Assembly: GCA_019843655.1 (NCBI GenBank)
Contig: JACDQD010000007.1
Location: 12,025,600-12,089,599, forward strand
Direction of reading: 5' to 3'
Length of the DNA: 64,000 nucleotides
From: Lethocerus indicus
Taxonomy: Eukaryota; Arthropoda; Insecta; Hemiptera; Belostomatidae
Shown here: positions 29,700-42,885 of the stretch, piece by piece
Position numbering within the stretch: position 1 is the first letter of the stretch
Layout of the letters: every line of letters starts with the position of its first letter
Made by a program: the position numbers and the translations under genes
The notes under the pieces: model-generated
Told to the model about the DNA's origin: nothing
The model's input: the letters and a program-made list of their open reading frames with translations, nothing else
Databases searched by the model: none

Positions 29700-31006
29700 A
29701 TAGTGGATGCAGATTACGAATTATACGTTCAGAACCGCTTACGGCCTAATTTTTTCTTCCCCCCGCCGATAGAAAATCCGAACAGAAAAGTAAAATTCAG
29801 CGTGGGGGTGATTTCGGCCGACTCAGCATCCCCCAATCAGGGCGCTCCTCTGTTAACCGCTTGAAGAAATTTCAGGAACGACGGCCTCCCTTTGTCATTT
29901 CACTCCTGGATATTTTGAATTTCTGTTTGCCTGCTCTAATAAAAAGGTAGAATTAACCCCGAATTACTCGAACTTTAACGGACTTAAAAAAATGCTACAT
30001 TTGTACTTCCTATACCATGTACACGACTCTCATTGGACTACTCCGTATTCCGATATCGGGGAATAAATTAATCATTCGAAAATTCAATATTATCGATAAT
30101 TAGTTTCCCCTCGACGACGGATGACTTGAAGAGATTTGTCTGTTTGGTACCGCGCAGATCGGCGGCTTTCTCTGGGTCGGAAGCGTGAGCGATTCTAGGT
30201 CCTTCCACCCCCGCTGTGAGGCGGCTAATGAGCCGCTTTGATGTTCCTGGGGGCGGTAGTAAAAATGCAAAGCCGGGGGCGGCAACGAGGGAGGGAGGGC
30301 GGCCCTGAATATGCATGGAACCGCAGGCCGAGAGCCCGCTTTTTCGCGCCGGCCAAATCCCATTGCTGGGACTGTTCCCGTCACTTTGTTAGGCCGGGGG
30401 TGGCCGCGTAAAAAGGGAGCGGCCCCATCCAGCCAATTGGCCGAAAAGAGAACTCCGCGCCAGTATAATAGGGCACCTAGTTGGGCCTATTCGGCCTACC
30501 GCCATCGTTAACCAGAATTCAAACTGTAATCCGATAGCTAGTTGTAAAATAATAATGTAATTCCGTCCGTGAAAATGGGTCTTTATTATGCTTAAAAAGG
30601 GCTGGGTTATTAATGTTTATTATGCGCGGGTAGACGGCGGGTAGACGGCATAAAATATTGATAGTATTATCAACGTTATCGTTACACCAATCCTCGGCAG
30701 CCAAATTAGACGGGCACGAAGAAATTAATAATAATATACACCACAGGCATAGGTATGCAGTTTATATTCCCAGAAATATTATATTAATAATTTAACACCG
30801 AAACCTCGACAGTGATGACGGGGAGTTTCATAGGCAGTCGAAATGAGTATCACACTACTTAACGGGATGCCACTGATGTCGGAAAGCTTAGGACGAGACA
30901 AGGTAGAGGGCGCATAAAACATATTAATTCCATTATTATTTACGTCCCACTTCATGAGTCAAGAACTATTACAGAGAGAGTAGTAAAAAACCGGTCGAGT
31001 TTACCG

Positions 31007-31159
31007 GATTCGATTCAGGGTAAACGAGCCGATTTAAACTCGGTTTCTGTGATAAGACGTAGAGGCGGTCAGAGTGGGGTGGGGGCGAGGTAGTGAGCTC
31101 ACTAACCTCGTTAGTGGCGCTGTTTTACACCAGACTACCGCTTAATCCCATTGTCCCTT
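31007..31159 (+). repeat. diverged dispersed repeat, copy A
   Basis: Matches copy B at 34435-34565 in two blocks: a left block around AAACGAGCC and GCGGTCAG, and a nearly identical right block starting CTGTTTTACACCAGACTACC and running to ATTGTCCCTT. The middle differs by indels. No target duplication or terminal inverted repeat was found, so the class is unknown. Confidence 0.65.
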
Positions 31160-34100
31160 CCATGCAGCCCCATCCCGCCTTCCATGCAGTCGACCCGCAC
31201 CCACCGGATTAGCATCCGATTCTGGTTCAAATGTCGGGTCACGGATGTTAACTGCGATTTTATTATTCCTCGTGTTGGCCGTGAGGTTCGGCGATTGGTA
31301 AACGTTGTTCATCGGTGGGACATGTTGGTAGCGTGAGACCACAATGAGGAGGAAGGAATGGATTCAGAATGAAAGGTTAAACAGCCAGCCACCAGGCAGT
31401 CTTAAGAGCAGAACTTTCACACGTACCGACCAGAAGAGAGAACCAAATAAACTAACTCATTGAATACTTAAATTTTCAGCAGAACTAAGATTATAAGCAC
31501 GTCTTCTTCCCTGCACCGTGTTAGTTCTTAGAGTTTTATTCTCCTCATCTGATAATTGTTAAACGTATCATCCGGCCTAGTCTTTAGGCCTCCAATAATG
31601 GATCGCTGTGTAGTCCGTTTTGTTGCCAATTCCATTTTGGCGTCCGTATCCGGGGTAGTGATTCACGGGCTGGATGGGGCCAGTAATTATCGGTAGCGGT
31701 GAGCTCGGAGCCAGAGCGCCAGCCGAGAACATGGAGGAGAGCGAGTCGTGGGCTCAGCGTTCCGTGTGATTCGCTAATGACCGGGCCCACCCCCCTCAGT
31801 ACGGGCCAGGGATAATCTCATAACAACCTGTACCTCCCGCTTCACCCCTCAACCTCCCCTTTTGTCCTAACCTCCCTCTCCGCAACCCCCGGGGCATTAA
31901 AATAATCCTCACCAATTGTTGGCTTAGTCACGCGGGGGTGACTCTTAATTCTGCTCCGGGAAAGAAGAAGGGAGGAGATGTCCGAATTTGCTGGTAAAAA
32001 AGGACTCTGGAATTAGTTATTCGCCGGGTGAAGGATGCCCTCCCCGACGGCAAACCCTCTTATTATATCCAGTTTGAATCATTTTATTTCTTTTCCTTTT
32101 TTTATTTCTCGGGGGGAAGAAGAAAATAAATAGGAGGGAGGAGAGAGAATTATTTCCAGGAAATTCTTTTAAATCGAACCGCTCCGGGAATAGGGCTTAT
32201 TTCGGGCTTATTTTCTACAGCCGAGCTGTATTCATCCTGTCATTATCGTCGCTCGAATCAGCTTCCTTTTATTTAGATGTCGCTACGAATTACCGGGCAA
32301 TACTAATATTAAACCCTATAAACCTTCCTGGTACGCTTATTCCAGATACACATTTAAAGAGGCGTAATTCGAATAGTCCTAAAAAAACCAAATAATATGG
32401 TATTCATTACATTAATAATAATATCTATGGTTTGAAAAATGCAATTTTATTTGAAAAATATATTATTTTCGTATCGGACATTTTATATATGTGTATCTGC
32501 ATGTATATGTAACCACATGCACTTGAACGGAAGCAGTTGTTCGGGGTCAGAATACCGATCTGAAATTTAAATAAGGTTATAGCGATAATGAGGTAATAAT
32601 ATCATTAGAGTTAGTGAGAGCCCTTTTAATCGATTCAAATTCGCGATTGAAATACATTGCGTTATTGCTAATTAAAGTAGAGGTAACTTTCTTCAAGATA
32701 GATGCATCAGTTGTGATGTTCTGGTTGCTGTCAAGAGCGCATCACCGACCGAGCAACAACTGCGGTTAGAGGTTTTATAGTGATAGATGTTGACGTTATT
32801 AGCGGCCGATTGTCCGACGCGTCCAAACCCCGACCAGTTTGTTGGATGAGCCGCTACACTATATTTCCTTACGGAAAAGCCTCCCCCCCACCACTTCTCT
32901 GCAATTAATAACTGGTACTTGTAGCCTTCTCTCCTCGGCTTTATCTCTTTCTACCTCATCCTCCTACCCCCACCCCCTCCTACATCCTCATCTCACTCCC
33001 TCTTCCTCCCTCTCTCTCTCTCTCTGGTATTCGCCGCAGCGGCGACGGACGGACCCGTCACAATAGTGCTGCATTATACCGACATCAATCTTGTGCCGAA
33101 CGTTTAAGAAACGGCCCGCGTGATTTGTAAGCGACGTTCGGTGTAAGATGGCGGAGCAACTATCGGCTCATAACTTTTAAAATCAACCCAATTGCACCAT
33201 AATATTGTATTATTTTCTGAGTTATTTTTGATTCATTCCATTCTAATTGTGGGAGTCCTAGTCTTTACCACTAATTAATCCTACTTTCATATCGTCTAAT
33301 ACAGCGTTGATCAGCGTGATATGTCGGCGCGTAATAGTGCTGTATGCAGTTTGCGAACAACCGAAAAATAAAATCACGTCGGAAATGCTTAACTTTGACT
33401 TATCGCCTATACATATCCATAACTAGCATTCCTACGAAACGGCCTTTTGAAGAGCTGGTCCTCAACCCCCCGTCGCTGCATGTTTACATTATTGCACCTC
33501 AGTCTTAATGTTCTGACGCTCGTGCTCTAACACAGTAGGAGCCCAGACCAAAGCTGAAACCATTTTTCATATTAATGCGGGGAGGAAGGGACGACTCTCA
33601 AAGGTCTTGGCCCGGGTGGAGGCTGAACAGGGTGTTGGTACCTCCCCCCTCCATTCTCTCTCACTCTCTGCAGGCACCCTCTCTCTTGCACTGCCGTGAA
33701 AGAGTTATTGATGGCCTCTGATGGTGCCCTCTGGCGCGGCTCTAGCCCGACGTCCCGCCGGTGGTGACTGAGTGAGCGTCGATTGTGGCGACACTTTATC
33801 GAAGGGCGAGAGAGGAGCGTCCTCTGCCCGAGAGTGACGACCCTCAATAAATGTCCGGCGATAAATCTCCGCACCGAAAATGTCGACTGACCCCCGTCCT
33901 CCACTCACCCCCAGGAACGAGCTCCCATCAAGGCAGTTTGTAGTCCCTAATAGAAATTACATACACCGGCGGTCATCAAGCAACCCTCATATTTTAGCCC
34001 TCTTAAGAAATGTCTCACTAATGTGTACGATACGAAATGAACATACCAATGTCAATTTTAAGCTACTATAAATGGTGCCGTGGGGATTATTTGTATTTTT

Positions 34101-34434
34101 TTGGTACACGCGGTCCCACATGTGTCCCACCATGTATGTCGTACATATGTACGAGTGCGATTAAGTGTATATTTTACTCCATGAATCTAAATCCAATAAA
34201 TTCAATCGATTATTACGCTTTTCTTATGATAACCTCGTTGAGAATCTCAAAAATGTCTACCTGGGAATAACTTCAACGAACAACACGCGGCAGTTTTCCA
34301 ATCGTTGCAAGGCAAAACTGAATAGGCATAAGCCATCATGAGTGGCGATAACGGGTTTTTCTTGTACCGAATAGGTCGATCCGAACCGAGAGACGGTGCT
34401 AATCGATGGAGAGCGGGATGCGGGCCGGTGGCGG

Positions 34435-34565
34435 GATTGGATTCGGAGGAAACGAGCCGGACTAAACGCGGTTTTCGAGGGAAGAAGTAGCGGTCAGCGG
34501 GGACCCGGCCTAACCGAGTTAGCCCCTGTTTTACACCAGACTACCGCCTAATGCCATTGTCCCTT
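34435..34565 (+). repeat. diverged dispersed repeat, copy B
   Basis: Same orientation as copy A at 31007-31159, about 3.4 kb apart. The right-hand 40 bp differ at only about two positions, while the left part is less similar. It is non-coding. Confidence 0.65.
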
Positions 34566-37144
34566 TGGGAATTTGACGAATTAGGCGGGGAATATTTATT
34601 ACAGGGGCGCGCGTAAACGCAGTCCGAAAGCTGCCAAATGGCAAGCACATACTTGGGGCGTTTTGACCGAAAGTCGGGTGGCTTCAGGACTTTCAGAATG
34701 TCCAAATTACAATTATACTAAACTTTAAACTTTACTTTTTATTGGATAATCCAATCATATGGATGATCTGGATGTCTGCGTTGCTGATACGAGCCTAGAA
34801 TTGAACCAAAAAAAAACTGCAATAAAAAACTATACATTAAATGCGAGACAAGGTTTCAGAAATTTCTTTTACATTTTCACGTCACCCTTTTTTCGTAGTA
34901 AGACATGGACGAGTTGCCGTGTGTTATCAGCACTGATTCAGTTAAGGGTTGAATCAGAGTGGTTGGGTGGGGGTGGGGGGAGCCGAATAACAGGGGAGGA
35001 TTTGCCGGTTATTAGCGTGGGCCGGTCCGACTGTCACAACACGGCTACGCCCTCCGCCCGCAACCCCATCTGCCCCTTCACCCCACACTTAATATTAAAT
35101 ACCACAGTCTTCCATTGAGACGTCCTCCGACGCCGCCTCCGCGGTTACGCCCGTTCCGCTCTCAGAACCGGTTTATTAAATCTAAAAAAATATACTGTTG
35201 TCCGGATGTCGCCCTTTGCATTATTCCAATATACAGTTCATATCCAAAAGTATGAAGGTGTAAACTTTGTGTAATTAACGGCCATTATGAGATTTTACCA
35301 CCAGGGTAAACTTTATGGGTGCTAGGTGACACTAAAAGGTAAGTTTTACATATTTTTAGTATATATAGCGAATGCTTTCTATCCGCGCTTATATCATACT
35401 ATTTTTTAATATATTTGTTGTTTCTATTTGTAGCCTTGCCTTTTTAGTTGGTAAGTGATGAGACTGTCACCTTCGGGTAGCTTTTCTTGCCAAGCCAGTT
35501 ATAGTCTTGTGAAAGACCCTTCTCGGGGATGTTAAACCTGAGGTGTATTTACTTACCGACATACGAGTGACCATGAGTTCCAAACCTCACACAAACATCT
35601 TAAACTTAGATATATAAATAATTGCCAATTTTTATTCGAACATTCCCGTAGTTCGAACGAATATTAAAAGAAAACTTTATCATATATATAATAGAAATCG
35701 GTTGACCAGATTAACACTAACTGTCACAATGTTCGATCCAAGTCCGACCGACCGACCGGGCAATGCCGGGGGCGCAGGAACCCCCTCCCCCTCCGCCCCA
35801 CCCCCCGACATGGTCCCCTACAATGGGCCGCAATTGCGCGACTCCGAGCGACAATTAAATTGACAAAAAGGTGTAATTTAGTTAATAGGCGGGCGTGGGG
35901 TCGACCTTCGCCATTATCATTGTTGGTGTCTATCGTATTGGGCCTGGGATCCGCCCTAAGGCAAATAGCACCCTTCATAGACACCGTTAGGGGCAGTCAA
36001 AATAGAGACTTCCCTTTTGTCATGCCCAAGTAGCCACGCACGTTCGTCACTGGACACAAATTTGCTTCACAATACCGCGGTTTTTATAAATTATTATTTT
36101 AAAAGAAATACTTGGGTTCGTCAATGTGAATGGATAAATCCAGCGCCGTGGCAGTGCAGACTTTGGCAGCCGCCATGCGTTAATGGCTCATTATTTTACT
36201 GACAGAATGCTACTGTAGACGGCTAAACGTCGAAGATGGTCTAGCACGGGATAAGTGGGTGGAGAGAAAAGATCATATCACTGATGATATTCCGAAAATT
36301 CGTGGACTCACACAGGTATCTTAAATTCCATCGTATACATAAAATGATGGTCAGCATTTACAGACACGTTTAGAAAAAATGAAGACAAATGATAACGTAA
36401 ATCCTACAATGAAACAGGATCTTATATCGTGGCCCGTTGTCCTGTGACGATCGCAGTTACTACCGAAGCGAATAAATTACTGAAATGTTAAACAATTGTA
36501 ACAATATGGGCACCCGCTCCTACATACATTGGTCCTCCTAAGTGTTTATCGGAAGGGTTCTAAAGACGATAAGTAGGGATCCGGACCCCGCGCGATATAA
36601 ATCGCTTTCGGTCTCCTGTAAATCATTTGAGGATGAAGAACAAAACGAACTTAACGGCCGATATATAAAATGGTCCTCGGGCGTTATTGCTGTAACAATA
36701 TGTCGGGGGCGAATATAATTTAGTGGCGTTTAGCCTTCGGTTAACGGCCAATAATAGGGCCATCAAAAACCTTTCTCAAAGTCCTCTCTCTTTTCGAAAG
36801 ATTTATAAGAGGAGGTGGTACCCGGTTTTAATGCACAACTTGTAACAGTCTACTTCACAGTTATCGGATTCAGCTTCGGTCTACAATTAGGTATATAGTA
36901 AGCTGAATTCTCCACCAATGGTTAGGAGATTTTGGTATGAAAATATTTCTCTTGCGATTTTCCATTCTCTCTGGTTCAAGATCAAAACTTATTGAATCAT
37001 TTTTTTACATTTTCCAAATTACATTGGAAATATTTTAAATAATTGATTCAACTACGCCGTCTGGATTGAAACACGCGTGTTGGTATTATAATATTATATA
37101 TATTTTTCTTTAGTTTGGTTTTCTATATCCTTCCGTCTATATAA

Positions 37145-37162
37145 ACACACACACACACACAT
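37145..37162. repeat. (CA)n microsatellite
   Basis: Nine CA units in AT-rich DNA upstream of the CpG-poor domain. Confidence 0.9.
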
Positions 37163-38130
37163 TTGCACTTCACTCACCTAGACTTCCCTCTAACACATTT
37201 AGTATGGTTAATTGAGATGTCGTAAATATCTGTAATTTCAAAGTTTAACTCTTGCGAGATAAAACATACACATACGCCAAGTACCACAGGGTCCATCCAT
37301 CATGTATCTTGGGGCATAAAGCAGTAATAAAAAGGGGGCCTGACCCCTATCTGTAATCAGAGGGGATGTTTTGACATAGTGGGGGTGGGCGGCCGACCAC
37401 TGATTGGAGGACATAATTATAGGTCGGTCTTCTCCCTCGATAATTTCACTTTATTGCTCCTTTATGTACTCCCAATGACAATCTCTGCACTCCTTCTGTG
37501 ATAAAGAAAACCGGATTTAACTACCTCCACTGATGAAAGAACACTTCCGCTACTCCACTTGCCATAGAACTGTTGGCCGTCCACAAGTATTTGTAATACC
37601 ATTATTTCAATCATATTGAAATGGGGTATTCTTTCTTTAATTATTTACTGCGAATTTTACTTCAATTGCATGTTACATATACCTTCACTGAATATTCACT
37701 CAATGAGGTTCAAGGAATCTTGCAAGGTAGACAAGGTAGGTTTTCTTTGCCTGAAAATATTAGGTACATTGATTTCAGGAAATGTCTCCAGTAAAAATGA
37801 TTTTGGACCAAAGAGCATACTTGGCAAAATTATAAATAATTACATGGACCTAGCCACAGGTCTCGAGCAGACTAAACAATTGTGACCTTTATACCTGTCA
37901 TACAGATGTCACTAAATCAAACATTAGCGTTTACACAAATTGTCATTGAATAAGCTCCAGCAGCTGTGTGTGTTATTTGACAAACATAAGTGCCACCGTT
38001 CACAAGTGAGTAAACAAACTGGGTTGTGTAAGGAGGCATGATATGGCTACTAAAATAAAACAATATTGCCTTTTGCTAGGTAATCCAATACACCTAATCA
38101 AACAGCTGAACACACATTATATTCCAATTA

Positions 38131-38136
38131 TTTATT
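38131..38136 (-). terminator. candidate polyadenylation signal of TBC1D13
   Basis: On the minus strand this is AATAAA, followed within about 25 nt by a GT-rich stretch. It would give a 3' UTR of about 0.8 kb (38137-38916, AT-rich, no other feature seen). It also lies where the CpG-poor domain ends, near 38.0 kb. Other AATAAA hexamers exist, so this is an inference. Confidence 0.4.
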
Positions 38137-38916
38137 TTCTTACAAAATACAATTTTCTTCCTCCTGCAGAACAACAATTTGACATTTAACAGAAGTATAA
38201 AATATATAAATTTCATTATGAAAAGTACATAATTTTTAACTAATAGTAATACATATTACTAGCAAAATATTAATAACAAAAGTTAAAAAATTAAATAAGC
38301 ACATATTTTTCACAATTTTTAGCTGCATAATGACACCTGCATATGTGTGAGATACAACTTTTTAAGTCACATAAGTAATTCCTGACAAAGAACAAATCCA
38401 CTTGAATAGGTGATTCAATGGTGACAGGTGAAAGGGTGACTTGAATAAACTTCCTACATACCAAATTTTAAAAAATAAGCAGTTAAGCTAAACAACAAGT
38501 GGTATCATATAAAAAGATTGCGCTTACAACGATATTATTACTTTTATACACGCATAAAAAATTAATCCTACAATAATATACAAATGTAGTGTTTTATAGA
38601 ATGGCACTTTATCTGAAAAAATATAACATAAAATTACATTCTATTGGTCAACAAACCAAATTGCTTTAAATTTTAATGTGAATTTGAAGTATTGTTTTTA
38701 TTATTTCATGCAGTTCTTCATATTTATATTAGACATATTGCATAGATTGTCACAGCAAATCATGATCCATATTGCATTTGAATTTGGCTAATAGTAGTCT
38801 TTAAGAAATGAGAAAAAATATTAGTAATCATAATAATAATAATATAATGTTGAATACAATAAATGTTTGATGTCCATCCTTTTGATTCAATTTCCTAAGC
38901 ATTATATTAGATGCCA

Positions 38917-38935
38917 TCAAATATACTTGCTTCCT
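38917..38935 (-). CDS. TBC1D13: TBC1D13 terminal coding exon 11 (tentative)
   Basis: Acceptor TTTTACAG at 38936-38943, in the right phase, followed by six codons (R completed across the junction, then GSKYI) and TGA at 38917-38919. It brings the protein to 398 residues. No homology supports so short a tail. Another acceptor downstream is possible. Confidence 0.45.
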
Positions 38936-39687
38936 CTGTAAAATGAATATTACAATTACTAAAGAACAATAATCAATATATAAAATAACTAATCTATTAT
39001 ACTACTAAATGTGTTGTACCCTATAAAGTAACAGAATTAAAAAAACTATATTTTGATATTTATCATTCAAATATACTTTAATATTTATTCAAATATAATT
39101 TAAGTATAAAATAGAAAAGTGTCTTAAGGTTGACTTATAAATAATTTAGACTTACATTCCAGTTTGTGCCAACTGGTCAGGAGGTTACTTGCCATGATGA
39201 CCTCCAAATTCATTTCAAATTACTGAATTAGTACTATATTTTATGTTTTGTTCTACCGGAAATATTATGTTCAGTATCACAGCAGTTAAATACATCCATA
39301 TATTCATGCAGGCATGAAACATGATATAAACTACAAATATTATATTAAAATGAAGGACTCTTATGTCAATCCTATTTAATTAGATAATTCATAATTTATG
39401 CAACCAACTGTTAAATTTTTATGTCTTACCTTCTCACAGAGAGTTCCACAGCTTTGTGCAGTACAATTTTAATATCAGTCGGTGGGAAACTCTGTGAACA
39501 TAATAATATAAATTAAAAATGAATAAGTATAAAAGAATTAACCAAAAACTGTATAATTTAAAATTAAATATTTCATTTTACAATAAATTTGATATATTTA
39601 ATTCCATTTAGGTACTATTCTGGTGGAAATATTTTTTGGTTACATTTTGTCAAAAATTAATTTTAATTTATAGATATACATATATAC

Positions 39688-39766
<79 letters not shown>

Positions 39767-42700
39767 ATTTATATATTCCCATTTATATTTTTTTATATAA
39801 GCGAGAACTTAGAATAAAATGCTGCTGAAACAATAGAAAAACAAAAGGTACTCCTCAGAGCCTATACAATTTTCATTGGAGAAAAAAAAATTTTAAATGA
39901 TTAAACATTTTTTGAATTTGCAAGAGAGTTTTAAATGTAATTACATGAAGGAAGGGGGAGTGAAAAAAGATCCAAATATTAAAAGAAAGAGCCAGGAGAA
40001 CTCTTCAGAAATATCTTGTCTGAAGTTTCTCCACCCCCTTCCAACTCCCAGTTTCAAACACTCTCATCGACAGAGTAGGAAAAAAAATGGTGGCAATTTA
40101 TGCAAACAAGGCACGGGGAAGAGATGATATCTGAGGATGGGAGGGGAGAAGTCTGTGAGGTGCAAACTGGTGTTTCGACATTCCTTGTAGCAATTCTCCC
40201 AGCAGGAAATGGTGGGGGGGATGGATATACCAGAGAGGATGAAAGAGGGAAGGAGTGATGGGAGGGGATCAGGATGAATAGAGCAATCAAGGGGTTGGGA
40301 AAAGGGAGAGGGTGGAGATAATCTGATAATGGTACAAGTCACTGCACTGGCTCAATCGCCTCCCAACCCCCACCCCACCCTGTTCTGGACCCAGTCAGCC
40401 GTTTTCCTACAAATCATTGGAAACTTTTTAATAAAATTTGGGCTATTAAAGCTTTGTCTCCAACCCCAAAGACATATTTATAAATTCATGATGATCTGAA
40501 CACCTGCCACAGATAGGAATATTATCAAATCAAATATTGACCAATACTGCATGGAAATTGAAGCCAATAATCATTCCACACCTTAAACCTGATGGAAACC
40601 AAAGAATTGTAGACCAAAAAGAGTTTGTAGGTAGGTCCAACATAAATAAAATTCCAAATGTAAAAATCATTAGATAGATTAGGAATTGTGTACATATTCT
40701 TTAATATCCATTTATACTGTGAAAACCTAATAGATTCAAAATTATTTGTAAATTATTTTTACTGAAGGAGCAAGGAAAAAAATTATTATGGAATGCCTAG
40801 TTTGTGGTCAGAAAAAAATTATGCAAGAAACTTTTTTCCTCAGTATAAATAAGTTACAGCATACTAAATGCATTAAGCACAGCTAAGAAATGTTTTTTAT
40901 CCACTTGTAAGTTTTTCATGCATATTTGTTAGCATTTATCTGCACCTATTTTGTATTTTTACAAAAAATTTATCAATCATGAAATTATTTGCTTATAAAC
41001 TAATAATTAACAAAATAAAATATCTGCAAAATTGAAAATTAAATAATATTTACATTTTCATTGCGTTGTTTATATAACTGCTTAATTATTTACCATATAT
41101 AGAATATATGTATAGAGTATACGTATAAACATTTTTGTTTCAAAATTATATCTTGTTCATACATACTTAATATTTTATTTTTTTAATTAAAAAATATAAA
41201 TAAATTAAAAATACAGGACTTCAAAGACTAATAATGAATGATTGCTGATTTGATAGCCTTTAAATCTCACACACCACACATCTGTTTTTAATTATGTAAG
41301 CATACCTGTAATAACTTAACATTTGATGGGAAGTCTCCATTAAGAATCTGTTCCCTCAGAAGACTGCAATTAAAAGCCAGGTAAATTAATAAATTTATTT
41401 TTGAAGAACTTCTGAAGAAGTTTCAACACTTATTTAATACCACAAATTTATAAATTCAAAAAGTGAAAATAATATAATATCCTACTTACATTATCATGGC
41501 ACAGCATATATAAATCAAAAATGAAAAACGATGAGGATCAGCAAAAAGAGAGTCCCAAATTCTAAGGACATCTGGCAACGGGAATTCTTGTGACAGTAAT
41601 AATGTTAACCATCTGAAATTTCATTTGTTTTTATACACATTATTTACATCACTGTGAACGTGCATTTATTACTTATTTAGCATATTCAAACTTAAGACAC
41701 AAAGTCACAGTAAATACAAAACCACATTACTTCAGTAAATAGTCATAACATAGTTAAATTAATAAGGAATATGATACTTATATTCAATTAAAAAACTTCA
41801 AAGGAAGAAAGTTCTAAACCCTCTTATGTAAAATCAGAGCCATTACGGTTTCAATGTTATTTTGTTACTTATAATAAAAATAAAATAAAATTTATACTTC
41901 ATACCTAAAACTGTAGTATTGTGGTCTCAATTCTTGTTGCTGGAGAAGTAGATAAACTGGGTAATCATTATGTTTGAGCTCTTCAATAAGACGAACCATC
42001 ATTCTATTAATGCCTGACTCTGCTTCATCCAAAGATTTGATAAAGAAATCTCTAATTTCACCCATTAAATTAGTAAAAACAAAGAAACAGTCGGCTTCTG
42101 CATGCTCTATAAATAAATAAAAAATCTTGGGAGGATGTGCATTTATATAATTAAATCATACAATAAATTATATCGTAAAAATAAAAAAAATATTACAGGT
42201 GTTGTAATGCTCCAGAAAAATTACGCCACATTAATGCTTGAAATATTTCCTGGATTTAGAGCAATATTCAATTAATAAATATAACTGAAATAATGAGGTT
42301 TGCATAAATATCTACAATAATAAGCTAATATGTGATGCAACAGTGAAATATGAAAAAAGGAGACAAACAATGAGAAAAAAATATATGAAGTTAAGCAGGA
42401 GAAATTATTTGATTATTTATCATTTTGTATAGTAATGAATTTATTAAAATGAAGTAAATAATAATGTCCCTAACTATTCAAGCAGTATTTAATAAATATG
42501 TTACACAATATTTTCCAAGAGCATTTAATAATGCTGTTATGAAATTGTATATACAGAGATGATGTTATTATCAGCAAGCAGTGAAAAATCAAACATAAAA
42601 ATATCTAGTCTAGGCAGGATGCCACTTGATTGTGTTGTTTGATGCAAGTTTATTCATACAACATACTAATTATAAAATTGTACATACAAGCTTTCTCAGT

Positions 42701-42836
42701 TTCTATTTGGAGATGAAGAATTCCATAATGATGCTCAGCGCAACAAGAGTTGACACACTTAATTAATTTTGTTATAATGATAACGGGATAAAAATATCAA
42801 TATGCACATAACATTTGCATTAATGAGAAATACATT

Positions 42837-42885
<49 letters not shown>

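Noticed and set aside
33906..33943. 38-nt minus-strand segment with a good acceptor and a GTGAGT donor
   Set aside because: Too short to judge the frame, and no phase-compatible neighbours were identified.
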